A DNA stretch of 64,000 nt from JAHIKV01 sp965195225 (lineage in GTDB: Bacteria; Planctomycetota; Planctomycetia; Pirellulales; Thermoguttaceae). A model generated the notes under the pieces. It saw nothing but the letters and a program-made list of their open reading frames with translations, ran no database searches and had not been told where the DNA came from. The DNA lies in contig CBDAFL010000168.1 of assembly GCA_965195225.1 (NCBI GenBank), forward strand, positions 1-64,000, in the 5' to 3' direction. The position numbers and the translations under genes are program-made. Of the stretch, positions 15,903 through 24,428 are shown piece by piece (position 1 is the stretch's first letter; every line of letters begins with the position of its first letter).

Positions 15903-16814
15903 TCATTCGGCAAGCATATTGAGGAAGTCGTCCTCGCCAATGATGTCAATTGGGCTTCCTTTTGCGACCATCTCCGTCGCCTTTCGCAGTTTTCCGGTCT
16001 TGTGAGAGAATACATCGAAGTAGCGTCCACCTACGACGAGGAAATCCGTTTTCTTGGTCACAGAATCCGCCGGCTTTCCACCAATGTCTGCAACATACTG
16101 CATTGCCTCACTCCGTTCCATTGAAACTAACGGTCCGGTGAAGGCAATAATGCGACCGAAAAACGGATGAGTAGGGTCGAGATCAACGGAAGACGGCAAA
16201 AAATCGGTTGCTTTTCTCTCGTTATGCCACCTCGCCCGCGTTCGGTTTGTTCCGATAGCATTATCCGGGTTGCAGAAGTTGATTCCTAACCGCTCGGTCA
16301 GTTCTACGATAGACTTGCTTTGGGTCTCGATACAAGCGCGCGCGGCAATTTCGGCACAAGTGGACGCATCATCGCGGGCATCATGATGATTAACCGGGAT
16401 TTTGAGCATTCCGGCAACAGAAGTGAGCGTATAGCAGCCAATAGACGGCCAAACCACCTTGGCAACCTGCACCGTACAGAGGTATCGAAATGCCGGTATT
16501 GGTATTTGGTAGTACTCCAACGTGCTCTTCAAAACACTCACGTCGAATACCGCCGAGTGCGCGACAAGCGTTCGCTTCTCGATGTAGGGCCGAATTGCCT
16601 GCCAGACTTCGGGGAACTCGGGCTCGTTTTTAACGTCCTCTGGGGTGATACCGTGAATCGCGACGTTTCGGCGACTGAAGCGGAACTCGGGTGGACGAAT
16701 AAGCCATGCAAACCTGTTTGCAATGATTCCGTTTTTGACCACTGCGAGTCCGACAGCACAAGGACTCGACCGCTTCTCATTAGCTGTTTCAAAGTCGATA
16801 GCCACGAAGTCCAT
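15903..16814 (-). CDS. DnaQ-like 3'-5' exonuclease with C-terminal BRCT domain
   Basis: A 303-aa protein. The N-terminal 170 residues are a DEDDh exonuclease: FVAIDFETAN supplies the first acidic pair, VAHSAVFDVSVL the second Asp, and HHDARDDASTCAEI the His and final Asp. Residues about 215-303 form a BRCT domain (GRIIAFTGPLVSMERSEAMQ, KKTDFLVVGG, IIGEDDFLNML). This resembles standalone DnaQ-BRCT proteins linked to repair. It ends 16 bases from the convergent ligA, whose product also carries a BRCT domain. The pair may have travelled together; functional pairing is inference. Confidence 0.9.
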   Translation of the reverse strand: MDFVAIDFETANEKRSSPCAVGLAVVKNGIIANRFAWLIRPPEFRFSRRNVAIHGITPEDVKNEPEFPEVWQAIRPYIEKRTLVAHSAVFDVSVLKSTLEYYQIPIPAFRYLCTVQVAKVVWPSIGCYTLTSVAGMLKIPVNHHDARDDASTCAEIAARACIETQSKSIVELTERLGINFCNPDNAIGTNRTRARWHNERKATDFLPSSVDLDPTHPFFGRIIAFTGPLVSMERSEAMQYVADIGGKPADSVTKKTDFLVVGGRYFDVFSHKTGKLRKATEMVAKGSPIDIIGEDDFLNMLAE

Positions 16815-16862
16815 AATCGCACCCCCGGGATGCCACTAAACCTGACGCCGCTACCAACGTAC

Positions 16863-17084
16863 TCAGCCAAGTCTCTCCCATTCCTCCCGTGAAATGCCCG
16901 CCTGTCTGAGAATCCGAGCCAGCAGATTTCTTCCGATGTCACCCCGGTGCATGTTCGGCAAAGTCAAAGTGATATCGCCCTTGAGCATAAAGGGATGCTT
17001 GCCACCTGAATACGGGCCATCGAAGCCCGCGACTCGGAGGGCACGAATCAGTTCTTTCCGGGAGATCGGGCCGAAGGGCGGCAT
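16863..17084 (-). CDS. hicA: HicA-family mRNA interferase toxin
   Basis: A 73-aa protein of the HicA fold (ISRKELIRALRVAGF, then GGKHPFMLKGD with the catalytic His, and ITLTLPNMHRGDIGRNLLARILRQAGIS). HicA toxins bind double-stranded-RNA style and cleave mRNA. It overlaps the end of hicB by one base, as expected for a co-translated pair. Confidence 0.9.
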   Translation of the reverse strand: MPPFGPISRKELIRALRVAGFDGPYSGGKHPFMLKGDITLTLPNMHRGDIGRNLLARILRQAGISREEWERLG

Positions 17085-17362
17085 TAGGCGACAGCCTCCT
17101 TATCAACCTTCAGCTCCAAATCGTCGATCTTGGGAAGGGCAAGGTTTTTATGGATGCGGAAGAGAAGCCAATCCTCAAGCACTTCGGCCAACTCTTCCCG
17201 ACATTCCTCCAAGGTGCCGGCATTTGCGTACACGCCCCGGCATTCGGGAATCTCGCCGTAAAATCCCTCGTTTTCCGCAAGTATTTCGTAGTGCGCGTGC
17301 CGCATTGCGGCTTCGATGTACTTCGTGAGCATTTCGGTTATCTCCTTTTTCCGGTCACGCAC
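17084..17362 (-). CDS. hicB: HicB-family antitoxin
   Basis: A 92-aa protein with the HicB partial RNase-H-like fold (AHYEILAENEGFYGEIPECRGVYANAGTLEECREELAEVLEDWLLF). A C-terminal DNA-binding extension is short or absent. It lies upstream of hicA in one transcript. The start may instead be the internal Met 11 (MLTKYIEAAM), which is closer to usual HicB lengths. Confidence 0.88.
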   Translation of the reverse strand: MRDRKKEITEMLTKYIEAAMRHAHYEILAENEGFYGEIPECRGVYANAGTLEECREELAEVLEDWLLFRIHKNLALPKIDDLELKVDKEAVA

Positions 17363-17401
17363 TCCACCCGAGTGTCATGCTAAAGCATAACCTACGGAAC
17401 T

Positions 17402-17602
17402 TCACACCGTTTGGAATTGCATGCAGGACAATTCTTCCTCGGTTGCCCGGGTGGAGATTCCGAGAAACTCCACGCCCACCACTTGGTCGTTCTCGTCGAA
17501 ATCGAGAATCACGCCGGGGCGGACCTCTTCGGATTCGACGATCCGCTTCTCGTCGAGACGGAAGTAGAGGGCGTCGTTTTCTTTGTCAACTTTAATTCTC
17601 AT
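17402..17602 (-). CDS. DUF2283 protein, probable antitoxin
   Basis: A 66-aa protein with the DUF2283 pattern (IKVDKENDALYFRL ... ESEEVRPGVILDFDENDQVVGVEFLGIS). Such proteins are commonly encoded after a DUF4258 protein, and the pair behaves like a toxin-antitoxin module in many genomes. Its start overlaps the end of the DUF4258 gene by 11 bases, suggesting translational coupling. Confidence 0.85.
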   Translation of the reverse strand: MRIKVDKENDALYFRLDEKRIVESEEVRPGVILDFDENDQVVGVEFLGISTRATEEELSCMQFQTV

Positions 17603-17843
17603 GTCTTCTCCTCAGCCGGCGATCAAAGAAGGCGGTCACGCCCTTGTTCGGTTGCTTGACGATGTTGATGACGACGCGGAGCCAGCGATTTCCGAACTCT
17701 GGAATCTGCTTGATAAAATGCCGTGTGCCGTCGTCGTGTTCCTCGGTGTCATCCGGCGCATCCAGCACCCTTTGGACCCAATCGCGGGCGATACCCCGCT
17801 CATCCAGCATATCTCCAAAATGGCCTGACAGGTCCAACTCCAT
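17592..17843 (-). CDS. DUF4258 protein, probable RelE-like toxin
   Basis: An 83-aa protein of the DUF4258 type (HFGDMLDERGIARDWVQRVLDAPD ... RHFIKQIPEFGNRWLRVVINIV ... VTAFFDRRLRR). The fold is related to small RelE-like ribonucleases. It is the first gene of a two-gene unit with DUF2283 and lies 230 bases upstream of hicB, so two toxin-antitoxin-like pairs are adjacent. Confidence 0.85.
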   Translation of the reverse strand: MELDLSGHFGDMLDERGIARDWVQRVLDAPDDTEEHDDGTRHFIKQIPEFGNRWLRVVINIVKQPNKGVTAFFDRRLRRRHEN

Positions 17844-18178
17844 CCCTGAATACTAGCAGAGGCTACGGCGGAATGTCAATCTCGTCGCCCCCCGCCACCG
17901 ACGCGGAGCGTCGGAATGAGTGGGTTCCCACGCGGAGCATGGGAACCAGGAAAACCAGGAAAAACCGCCTCGCAACACTCGACCAGCCGGCAATCAACGC
18001 CCGAATATGCCCCTGGCGGGTACGATTCAAACCGATTATAATATAATTAATATAGTGGGCAGGCGGCCGCTATTCCCCATGCTCGGTCGCTTACTCCTGG
18101 TTGCACGTCCGTCACCCACCCGAGGATGGCCCAATCCGCTCGGAAGTTTGATCGCCGCGGAGGGCAAAGGAGGTTCCC
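17844..18178. other. Spacer upstream of the DoxX gene
   Basis: No gene is visible. It contains a GTTCCCACG-CGGAGC-ATGGGAAC palindrome at 17921-17950, an AT-rich stretch with a TATAAT box (18036-18042) that may be the -10 of the DoxX promoter, and an AAAGGAGG ribosome-binding site at 18164-18173. Confidence 0.5.
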
Positions 18179-19183
18179 CTGAACAATCGTCAGTTCCAAA
18201 TCGGCACACTGGCAGTGGTCACGTTGGTGACGCTGCGGTTGGCGCTCGGATGCCACTTCCTCTACGAGGGGGCATGGAAGATCGAGCACCGTGACGAGTT
18301 TTCGGCCAAGCCGTTTCTCACCCAGGCGAAAGGTCCGTTGGCCGGCTTGTTTTACGCAATGGTTCCGGACATCGACGGCCGCCACCGGCTGCGGGTCGAA
18401 ACCGACGCCGACGACGGCAAGTTAAAAATCCCCAGCAATGAGATATTCGATCGGTGGACCAACATCCGCGACGACTTCGTCGAGTTTTATCGTCCGGCTG
18501 ATACGGACGATGAGAAGGCCACGGTCGCACACGCCAAGCTGGAACGCGAAGCTGAGCGGACGTGCATTACGTTCCGCACCAGGCTCGATAAATACCTGAG
18601 CATCAACGTCGATAAAATCAAGGCCCATTTCGACGCGCTCGACCGCTTCGAGAACGACAAGGAACGGCTGCAAGACGCACCCTTCCAGAAGCAGCGGCGT
18701 TGGAACCGGATGATGGAACTCCGCCAAGAGGCCGACGTTTGGATCAAGAACATCGAGTGGCAAGAGCAGGCCTTGGAGAACACGCTTTACAGCTTGCTCG
18801 ACAAGGAGCAGAAGAAACTCGGCAGCCCGCCGGCCAGTTGGAACCCGTTCACTTGGGGCCAGATGGGACTGATCGACTTCGCCGTCACCTACGGACTGAC
18901 GGCCATCGGGCTATGCCTGATGTTGGGCCTCTGCACGCCGCTGGCGGCGTTGGGCGGAGCGGGGTTCATGTGCTTCGTGGTCATGACGCAGCCGGCGTTT
19001 CCGGGCATTTACCCGCCAGACAATTTCATCGTCGGCCACGCCCTGTTGATCAACAAGGATTTTATCGAGATGCTTGCCTTGCTGGTTATCGCCTGCGTGT
19101 CGGCGGGCCGCTGGGGAGGATTGGATTTCTTCCTCTACCGGTGGTTTGCCGCCTGGCGCCGCCGCAAGGAGTGTAAAAAATAA
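18179..19183 (+). CDS. DoxX-family membrane protein
   Basis: A DoxX-like polytopic protein of about 334 aa. The first membrane segment is FQIGTLAVVTLVTLRLALGC followed by HFLYEGAWKIEH. A long soluble insertion with helical charged sequence (about 60-205) precedes three more membrane segments (FAVTYGLTAIGLCLMLGLCT, LAALGGAGFMCFVVM, FIEMLALLVIACVSAG). No ATG gives a complete first membrane segment. AAAGGAGG lies six bases before an in-frame CTG at 18179, giving a start (M)NNRQFQIGTL; the alternative GTG at 18215 cuts into the helix. It precedes two Gfo/Idh/MocA oxidoreductase genes and may serve electron transfer for them, which is inference. Confidence 0.82.
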   Translation: MNNRQFQIGTLAVVTLVTLRLALGCHFLYEGAWKIEHRDEFSAKPFLTQAKGPLAGLFYAMVPDIDGRHRLRVETDADDGKLKIPSNEIFDRWTNIRDDFVEFYRPADTDDEKATVAHAKLEREAERTCITFRTRLDKYLSINVDKIKAHFDALDRFENDKERLQDAPFQKQRRWNRMMELRQEADVWIKNIEWQEQALENTLYSLLDKEQKKLGSPPASWNPFTWGQMGLIDFAVTYGLTAIGLCLMLGLCTPLAALGGAGFMCFVVMTQPAFPGIYPPDNFIVGHALLINKDFIEMLALLVIACVSAGRWGGLDFFLYRWFAAWRRRKECKK

Positions 19184-19253
19184 CAATGCCGCACGTTTAG
19201 CCACAATAAACGGGCAAGATGATTGATCTTCGACGAATACATCCGGTGAATCC

Positions 19254-20945
19254 ATGAAAACAAATCCTTTGCCCAACGCTGCATCGGCCGGCGTTAATCG
19301 CCGCGACTTCATCCTGGGAACCCTGGCAACGGGCGCGGTGGTCGGCGGCGGTTTGGGCGCTTTCTACTTCGGCTACGAAAAATCGCTCGGCTCGCCACTG
19401 CGGGTCGGAGTGATCGGCACCGGCGACGAGGGGAACGTGCTAATCGGCGCGATCAATTCCGATTACCTCGAAGTCCGCTCGATCGCCGACATCCGTCCAT
19501 ACAGCATCTGGCGGGCCTTCCACGGCGATCATTACAGCGACGCCGCGTTGGAAGCCCGGCCGGGGTTGTTGTCGAAATACGGCTGGAAGACCGAGACCGA
19601 GGCCCGCCGGCACGTTAAGGTCTACGAGATTGAGGACGGCGGCTACGAAAATCTAATTGAAAACGCAAAGCAGGACGGCGTCGAGGCGGTGATAATCGCC
19701 CTGCCGTTGCATCTGCACGCCCCGGCGGCAATCGCCGCGATGAAGGCGGGGCTACACGTAATGACCGAAAAACTGATGGCCCACAGCGTCCACGAGTGCA
19801 AGGACATGGCCCGGGTGGCGAAACAGACCGGCATGATCCTGGCCACCGGACATCAGCGGCATTACAACATCCTCTACGCAAACGCCGTCGATTCGATCCG
19901 CCGCGGCCTGTTGGGCGATCTGCACTACATCCGCGCCCAGTGGCACCGCGGCAACCTGCCCGGCCGCGACAGTTGGCAGCAGCCGATGCCCAAAAAAGTA
20001 AAGCCCAAAGATCCTCTGGCGAAAAAACTGTTTGAAAAGCGTAAGGAGTATCGAAAGGAACTGAGTTCCGCCAGCGGAGCGGCTATGGACCGATGCCGAT
20101 TGCGGCTGGAACAGGTCGAGGCCCAACTGGCCGACAAAATCGTCAAGGCCGAGAATTTCGGCTATCAGAGCAATCAAATCACCGACGCGAAGGGCAAGGT
20201 GATTTACGACTGCCCACCCATCGAGGAGCTGATCCGCTGGCGATTGTGGGACCGGACCGGCGGCGGGTTGATGGCCGAATTGGGGAGCCACCAACTCGAC
20301 GCGGCGAGTATCTTCATCGCCGCCATGCATGATGGCAAGAAGCAGATGCCGCTCAGCGTGGCGGCGGCGGCCGACCGGCCGTTGTTCCCGCCCAATCGTG
20401 ACGTCGAGGACCACGTCTATTGCCTGCTCGAGTTTCCCACGCCCGGCTACAACCCCGACGATCCGTTGACCCGAGGCAATAAAATCGGCGTGCAGTATGC
20501 CTCGATCAACGGCAACGGCTTCGGCGGCTTCGGCGAGATGGTCTTTGGAACCAAGGGGACATTGATTCTCGAACGCGAGCAAGACATGCTGGTCGCCGAT
20601 GATTCGGACAAGACCAATGACGTGAAGGTTACCGACGCCGCCGCCGGCCCGACGCTCGACACCCAAGCCAGCGCCGGCCCGACCACCGCCACCCAAGCGG
20701 ACGGCACAGTGAAAGTCAGCCGCGGATACACCGAAGAGTTGGAGCATTGGGCCTGGTGCATCCGCCATCCCGATCCTCGAAACCAGCCGCGTTGCGGTCC
20801 GAAGGTCGCGCTGGGCGACGCGGTGATCGCCCTGACCGCGAACATCGCCGCCCGAGAAGGCAAGCGGATCGAGTTCCAAAAGGAATGGTTCGACCCGGAT
20901 AGCAACGAGACGCCGGAAGGAATAGCGCCAAGCGTTCAGGCATAA
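19254..20945 (+). CDS. Tat-exported Gfo/Idh/MocA-family oxidoreductase
   Basis: A 563-aa protein. A twin-arginine signal (NRRDFILGTLATGAVVGGGL) is followed by an NAD(P)-binding Rossmann motif (RVGVIGTGDEGNVLIGAI). EKLMAHSVHECKDMARVAK and the GHQRHYNILY segment form the catalytic region. Residues about 245-310 are a charged helical insertion (KRKEYRKEL ... RLEQVEAQLADKI) before IEELIRWRLWDRTGGGLMAELGSHQLDA, the substrate domain with the conserved His. It is probably a sugar or cyclitol dehydrogenase outside the cytoplasm. It lies between DoxX and a paralogue. Confidence 0.92.
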   Translation: MKTNPLPNAASAGVNRRDFILGTLATGAVVGGGLGAFYFGYEKSLGSPLRVGVIGTGDEGNVLIGAINSDYLEVRSIADIRPYSIWRAFHGDHYSDAALEARPGLLSKYGWKTETEARRHVKVYEIEDGGYENLIENAKQDGVEAVIIALPLHLHAPAAIAAMKAGLHVMTEKLMAHSVHECKDMARVAKQTGMILATGHQRHYNILYANAVDSIRRGLLGDLHYIRAQWHRGNLPGRDSWQQPMPKKVKPKDPLAKKLFEKRKEYRKELSSASGAAMDRCRLRLEQVEAQLADKIVKAENFGYQSNQITDAKGKVIYDCPPIEELIRWRLWDRTGGGLMAELGSHQLDAASIFIAAMHDGKKQMPLSVAAAADRPLFPPNRDVEDHVYCLLEFPTPGYNPDDPLTRGNKIGVQYASINGNGFGGFGEMVFGTKGTLILEREQDMLVADDSDKTNDVKVTDAAAGPTLDTQASAGPTTATQADGTVKVSRGYTEELEHWAWCIRHPDPRNQPRCGPKVALGDAVIALTANIAAREGKRIEFQKEWFDPDSNETPEGIAPSVQA

Positions 20946-20953
20946 TAGCTGAA

Positions 20954-21013
20954 GGGTGGCACTGGCGTCTCGCCAGTGCTGGATACAACACGGGCAAGAT
21001 GCCCGTGCCACCC
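20954..21013. repeat. GGGTGGCACTGGCG-type palindrome
   Basis: The outer arms GGGTGGCAC / GTGCCACCC enclose two different inner hairpins: CACTGGCG-TCT-CGCCAGTG and CACGGGCA-AGA-TGCCCGTG. It separates two paralogous oxidoreductase genes. Confidence 0.85.
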
Positions 21014-21044
21014 CCGGCACGAAGAAGAACGAAAGAACAGCATC

Positions 21045-22793
21045 ATGTATTTAAGCCCCGAAGACAAAGCGATCGGCCGCGAGAACTTCAACGCCGCCCT
21101 GGGCAGCAAGCCGCTCCGCCGCGAGTTTCTCAAAAAAGCGTTCAAGGACGATGTCCGCTCCGGCAAGGGCTTGGGATCGCAATACTTCGGCTACGGCACA
21201 TCCGTCTCCGAGCCGGTCCGCGTGGGTGTGATCGGAACCGGCGACGAGGGATGCGTGCTGATCGGCGCGATCAATCCGAAATATATCGCCGTCAAGTCCG
21301 TCGCCGACATCCGGCCGTACAACATCTGGCGGGCGTTCAACGGCGACCATTACAGCGAAACGGCGCTGAAGTACCGTCCCGGACTGATGGAGGTCTACGG
21401 CTGGAAAAACGAAGCCGAGGCCAAAAAAAACGTCAAGGTCTACGGCGCCTACGAGGAACTTATCGAGAATGCCAAGGAAGACGGTTTGGAGGCGGTGATA
21501 ATCTCCTTGCCGCTGCACCTGCACGCCCCGGCGGCCGTCGCGGCGATGAAGGCCGGCCTGCACGTAATGACCGAAAAGCTGATGGCCCACAGCGTTCACG
21601 AATGCAAGGAAATGGCGCGGGTGGCCAAGCAGACCGACCTGCTGCTGGCCACCGGACATCAGCGGCACTACAACATCCTCTACGACGACGCGGTCGACAT
21701 GATCCGCAAGGAGTTGTTGGGCGAGTTGCATTACATCCGCGCCCAATGGCACCGCGGCAACCTGCCCGGCAAGGACAGTTGGCGGCCGCCGATGCCCAAG
21801 GCCGCCAAGCCCGACGATTCGTTGGCCGACTCGCTCGACCTCAAACTGAAATCATGGTCGGCGAAACTCGAAAGCCTCAAGCGGAAGAAACACCGCACGG
21901 CGGCCGAATGGGAGAAGAAGGTCGCCCAGGTCCGCGCCCAGATGGAAGACGCCGTGGTCGAAGCCGAAAAGTTTGGCTACCAGGAGCTGGAGATCAAGGA
22001 CGCCTCGGGCAAGCTGGTTTACGCCCGGCCGGCGATCGAGGAGTTGATCCGCTGGCGGCTGTGGAACCGGACCGGAGGCGGGCTGATGGCGGAGTTGGGG
22101 AGTCACCAGCTCGACGCCGCGAGCATCTTCATCGCCGCCGCGCACGACGGACGTAAGCAGTATCCGCTGAGCGTCGCCGGCTCGGCCGGCCGGCCATTGT
22201 TCCCGCCCAACCGAGAAGTGGAAGACCACGTCTATTGCGTCTTTGAGTTTCCCGCGCCCGGCTACGATCCTGCCGACCCGAACAAGGCGAAAAAGAAGAT
22301 CGGCGTGCAATACGCCTCGATCAACGGCAACGGTTTCGGCGGCTATGGCGAGACCGTTTTCGGCACCGAGGGAACGCTCCTGCTGGAGACCGAGAAGGAG
22401 GCGATGCTCTACAGGACGCACTCGACCGACAGCAAGACGAGAGTCGTCATTCCCAAAGCCCGCGATAATCCGCGAAGAGGTCTCCCCACGTTGCAAATCA
22501 ACGACGATGGCGATCCCGAGTCGGAAGCGATCGGAACGCTCGGCACCCTGCCCGCCGAACGCGGCTACACCGAGGAATTGGAGCATTGGGCCTGGTGCAT
22601 CCGCAACCGTGCGCCCGAAAACCTGCCGCGTTGCCATCCCAAGCTGGCCCTGAGCGACGCGGTCATCGCGCTGGTGACGAACATCGCCGCCCGCGAAGGC
22701 CGCCGGATCGAGTTCCAGAAAGAGTGGTTCGACCCCGACAACGACGAAACGCCCGAGGACGTCAAACCGGACGTGAAGCGATACAATGTTTAG
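21045..22793 (+). CDS. Gfo/Idh/MocA-family oxidoreductase, paralogue without clear export signal
   Basis: A 582-aa paralogue of the preceding gene, similar along most of its length (RVGVIGTGDEGCVLIGAINP, EKLMAHSVHECKEMARVAKQ, GHQRHYNILYDD, RWRLWNRTGGGLMAELGSHQ). The N-terminus keeps an arginine pair in KPLRREFLKKAFKDD but lacks the hydrophobic stretch of a Tat signal, so it may be cytoplasmic or exported with its partner. It has the same charged helical insertion (about 265-330). A gene duplication with different localisation is the simplest reading. The start at 21045 is chosen because the frame upstream runs through a palindrome. Confidence 0.92.
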   Translation: MYLSPEDKAIGRENFNAALGSKPLRREFLKKAFKDDVRSGKGLGSQYFGYGTSVSEPVRVGVIGTGDEGCVLIGAINPKYIAVKSVADIRPYNIWRAFNGDHYSETALKYRPGLMEVYGWKNEAEAKKNVKVYGAYEELIENAKEDGLEAVIISLPLHLHAPAAVAAMKAGLHVMTEKLMAHSVHECKEMARVAKQTDLLLATGHQRHYNILYDDAVDMIRKELLGELHYIRAQWHRGNLPGKDSWRPPMPKAAKPDDSLADSLDLKLKSWSAKLESLKRKKHRTAAEWEKKVAQVRAQMEDAVVEAEKFGYQELEIKDASGKLVYARPAIEELIRWRLWNRTGGGLMAELGSHQLDAASIFIAAAHDGRKQYPLSVAGSAGRPLFPPNREVEDHVYCVFEFPAPGYDPADPNKAKKKIGVQYASINGNGFGGYGETVFGTEGTLLLETEKEAMLYRTHSTDSKTRVVIPKARDNPRRGLPTLQINDDGDPESEAIGTLGTLPAERGYTEELEHWAWCIRNRAPENLPRCHPKLALSDAVIALVTNIAAREGRRIEFQKEWFDPDNDETPEDVKPDVKRYNV

Positions 22794-22891
22794 TCCCGTT
22801 TAGCCTCCGTGTCTGCGCGGGGCGACAATGAGGGGTGGGCGGTTCACCGCCCACTTGAGCTTTCAACCACGTACAATCGAGAGTATCCACA

Positions 22892-23734
22892 ATGGAAAAA
22901 TGGCCTCTGGGCGTGTTCGCCGGCATTGACGCCGGAATGGGCGTGAAACTTGAAATCGCCCGCGAACTCGGTGTTCCGACCATCCAACTTCACTCCCCGC
23001 AACGTGCAACGCGAACGAGAGAAAACGCGGAACTGTTCCTGGCGCGCCTGCAGGAATTAGACATCCGAATCACCGTGGTCTTCGCCGGCTTCGAGGGAGA
23101 GAGCTACGCCGACATCCCCACGGTTGCCCGAACCGTTGGACTGGTGCCGCCGGCCAGTCGCTCCGCCCGGTTGGAAGAGGTCGAGGAAATTTCGGACTTC
23201 GCCCGGCTGTTGGGCGTCGATGCCGTGGGACTGCACATCGGTTGTGTGCCTCACGACGAAGCCGACCCGCTTTTCAGCGACACCGTGGACGCAACTCGCC
23301 AATTGTGCGACCATTGCCGCTCCAACGATCAGAATCTGCACCTGGAGACCGGCCAGGAGCCGGCCGACGTGCTGCTGCGGTTCCTCGGCAAAGTAGGCCG
23401 CGATAATCTGTTCGTAAACTTCGACCCGGCGAATATGATCCTTTACGGTTGCGGCGAGCCGATCGAGGCCCTGCGAAAAATCGGCCGCTACGTCCGTAGC
23501 GTCCACTGCAAGGACGCCAAGTGGGCCGCGCGGCCCGGTGAAGAATGGGGCACGGAAGTGCCGTTGGGTGAAGGTGACGTCGGTATGGAAAACTACCTCC
23601 GCACACTCGACGAACTTGGCTACACCGGCCCCTTGACCATCGAACGAGAAATCCCTCAGGAGCCAAGTCGGCAGAAGGAAGAGATCGGCCGCGGCATCCG
23701 ATTGTTGAACGAGTTGAAAGCGAAGATCGAGTGA
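22892..23734 (+). CDS. Sugar phosphate isomerase/epimerase (TIM barrel)
   Basis: A 280-aa xylose-isomerase-like TIM-barrel protein (AP-endonuclease family 2 fold). Visible metal-site elements include VGLHIG, LHLETGQEP, NLFVNFDPANMILYG, VRSVHCKDAKWA and PLTIEREIP. It lacks a signal peptide. It follows the two Gfo/Idh/MocA genes, which is a common partnership in sugar and inositol catabolism. The exact substrate cannot be read from the sequence. ATG at 22892 begins MEKWPLGVFAG, a natural N-terminus for the first barrel strand. Confidence 0.88.
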   Translation: MEKWPLGVFAGIDAGMGVKLEIARELGVPTIQLHSPQRATRTRENAELFLARLQELDIRITVVFAGFEGESYADIPTVARTVGLVPPASRSARLEEVEEISDFARLLGVDAVGLHIGCVPHDEADPLFSDTVDATRQLCDHCRSNDQNLHLETGQEPADVLLRFLGKVGRDNLFVNFDPANMILYGCGEPIEALRKIGRYVRSVHCKDAKWAARPGEEWGTEVPLGEGDVGMENYLRTLDELGYTGPLTIEREIPQEPSRQKEEIGRGIRLLNELKAKIE

Positions 23735-23770
23735 GGCAAGGCCAGAGATCAGAGGTCAGAGGTCAGATGA

Positions 23771-23852
23771 GGGTGGCACGTCCCTGAGCGCAGCGAAGGG
23801 CGTGGTTTGGTCGTTCACCACGCCCTTCGCTGCGCTCAGGGACGTGCCACCC
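23771..23852. repeat. 82-bp long inverted repeat, copy 2
   Basis: Identical over all 82 bases to the repeat at 8-89, including the asymmetric 12-base loop, 23.7 kb away. It follows the sugar isomerase gene. Confidence 0.9.
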
Positions 23853-23913
23853 CCAGTCGAAAGCGACAGTTATTGATTCGCCGGTCCTAAACATCCCCAA
23901 TCCCCCAATTCCC

Positions 23914-24219
23914 ATGCCCCAGCTTTCCTTGGAATTTCCGCACTCAATCGGTCAGGAAGAAGCTGCCCGGCGGCTGAAGAAAAAATTTGCCGCCGCTCGC
24001 GCGGAGCATCAAGACCGGGTAAACGACTTCCGCGACGAATGGAAGGACCACACGTTTTTCTTCGCCTTCAAGGCCTTGGGGATGGCCATCGGCGGAACCG
24101 TGGCCGTCGAGCCGGAGAGGATCGTTCTCGAAGCCAAGATACCGTTGGCCGCCATGCTTGTTAAACGGGCGATCGAAGACCGCCTTCGTCAGGAGGTCGC
24201 GGGGATGTTGGCTCCATAG
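23914..24219 (+). CDS. Polyhydroxyalkanoic acid system family-like small protein
   Basis: A 101-aa protein that looks like the PHA-granule-associated/'polyhydroxyalkanoic acid system' family (LEFPHSIGQEEAARRLKKKF ... FFAFKALGMAIGGTVAVEPERIVLEAKIPLAAMLVKRAIEDRLRQEV). Members are small alpha/beta proteins of unclear function. No PHA genes are adjacent. ATG at 23914 is the only sensible start. Confidence 0.72.
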   Translation: MPQLSLEFPHSIGQEEAARRLKKKFAAARAEHQDRVNDFRDEWKDHTFFFAFKALGMAIGGTVAVEPERIVLEAKIPLAAMLVKRAIEDRLRQEVAGMLAP

Positions 24220-24428
24220 TCGTCGCGCCAGACGTGACAAGCTGTTGCCGAGAGGTCGCGGGTCTACCGGCCCCACGCCCCCCTTTCCCGATCTTCCCAC
24301 TTTGCCTCGTCGCACTCTTTCCGTCCGCGTTTTCATATTGACGCGATTCAATCATTTTGCAACACTCTCCAGCCTCGGAAGGTGTAATTGAGGGGCTGGT
24401 CTGTACGCGCGACAAGGAGGTCGGGAAG

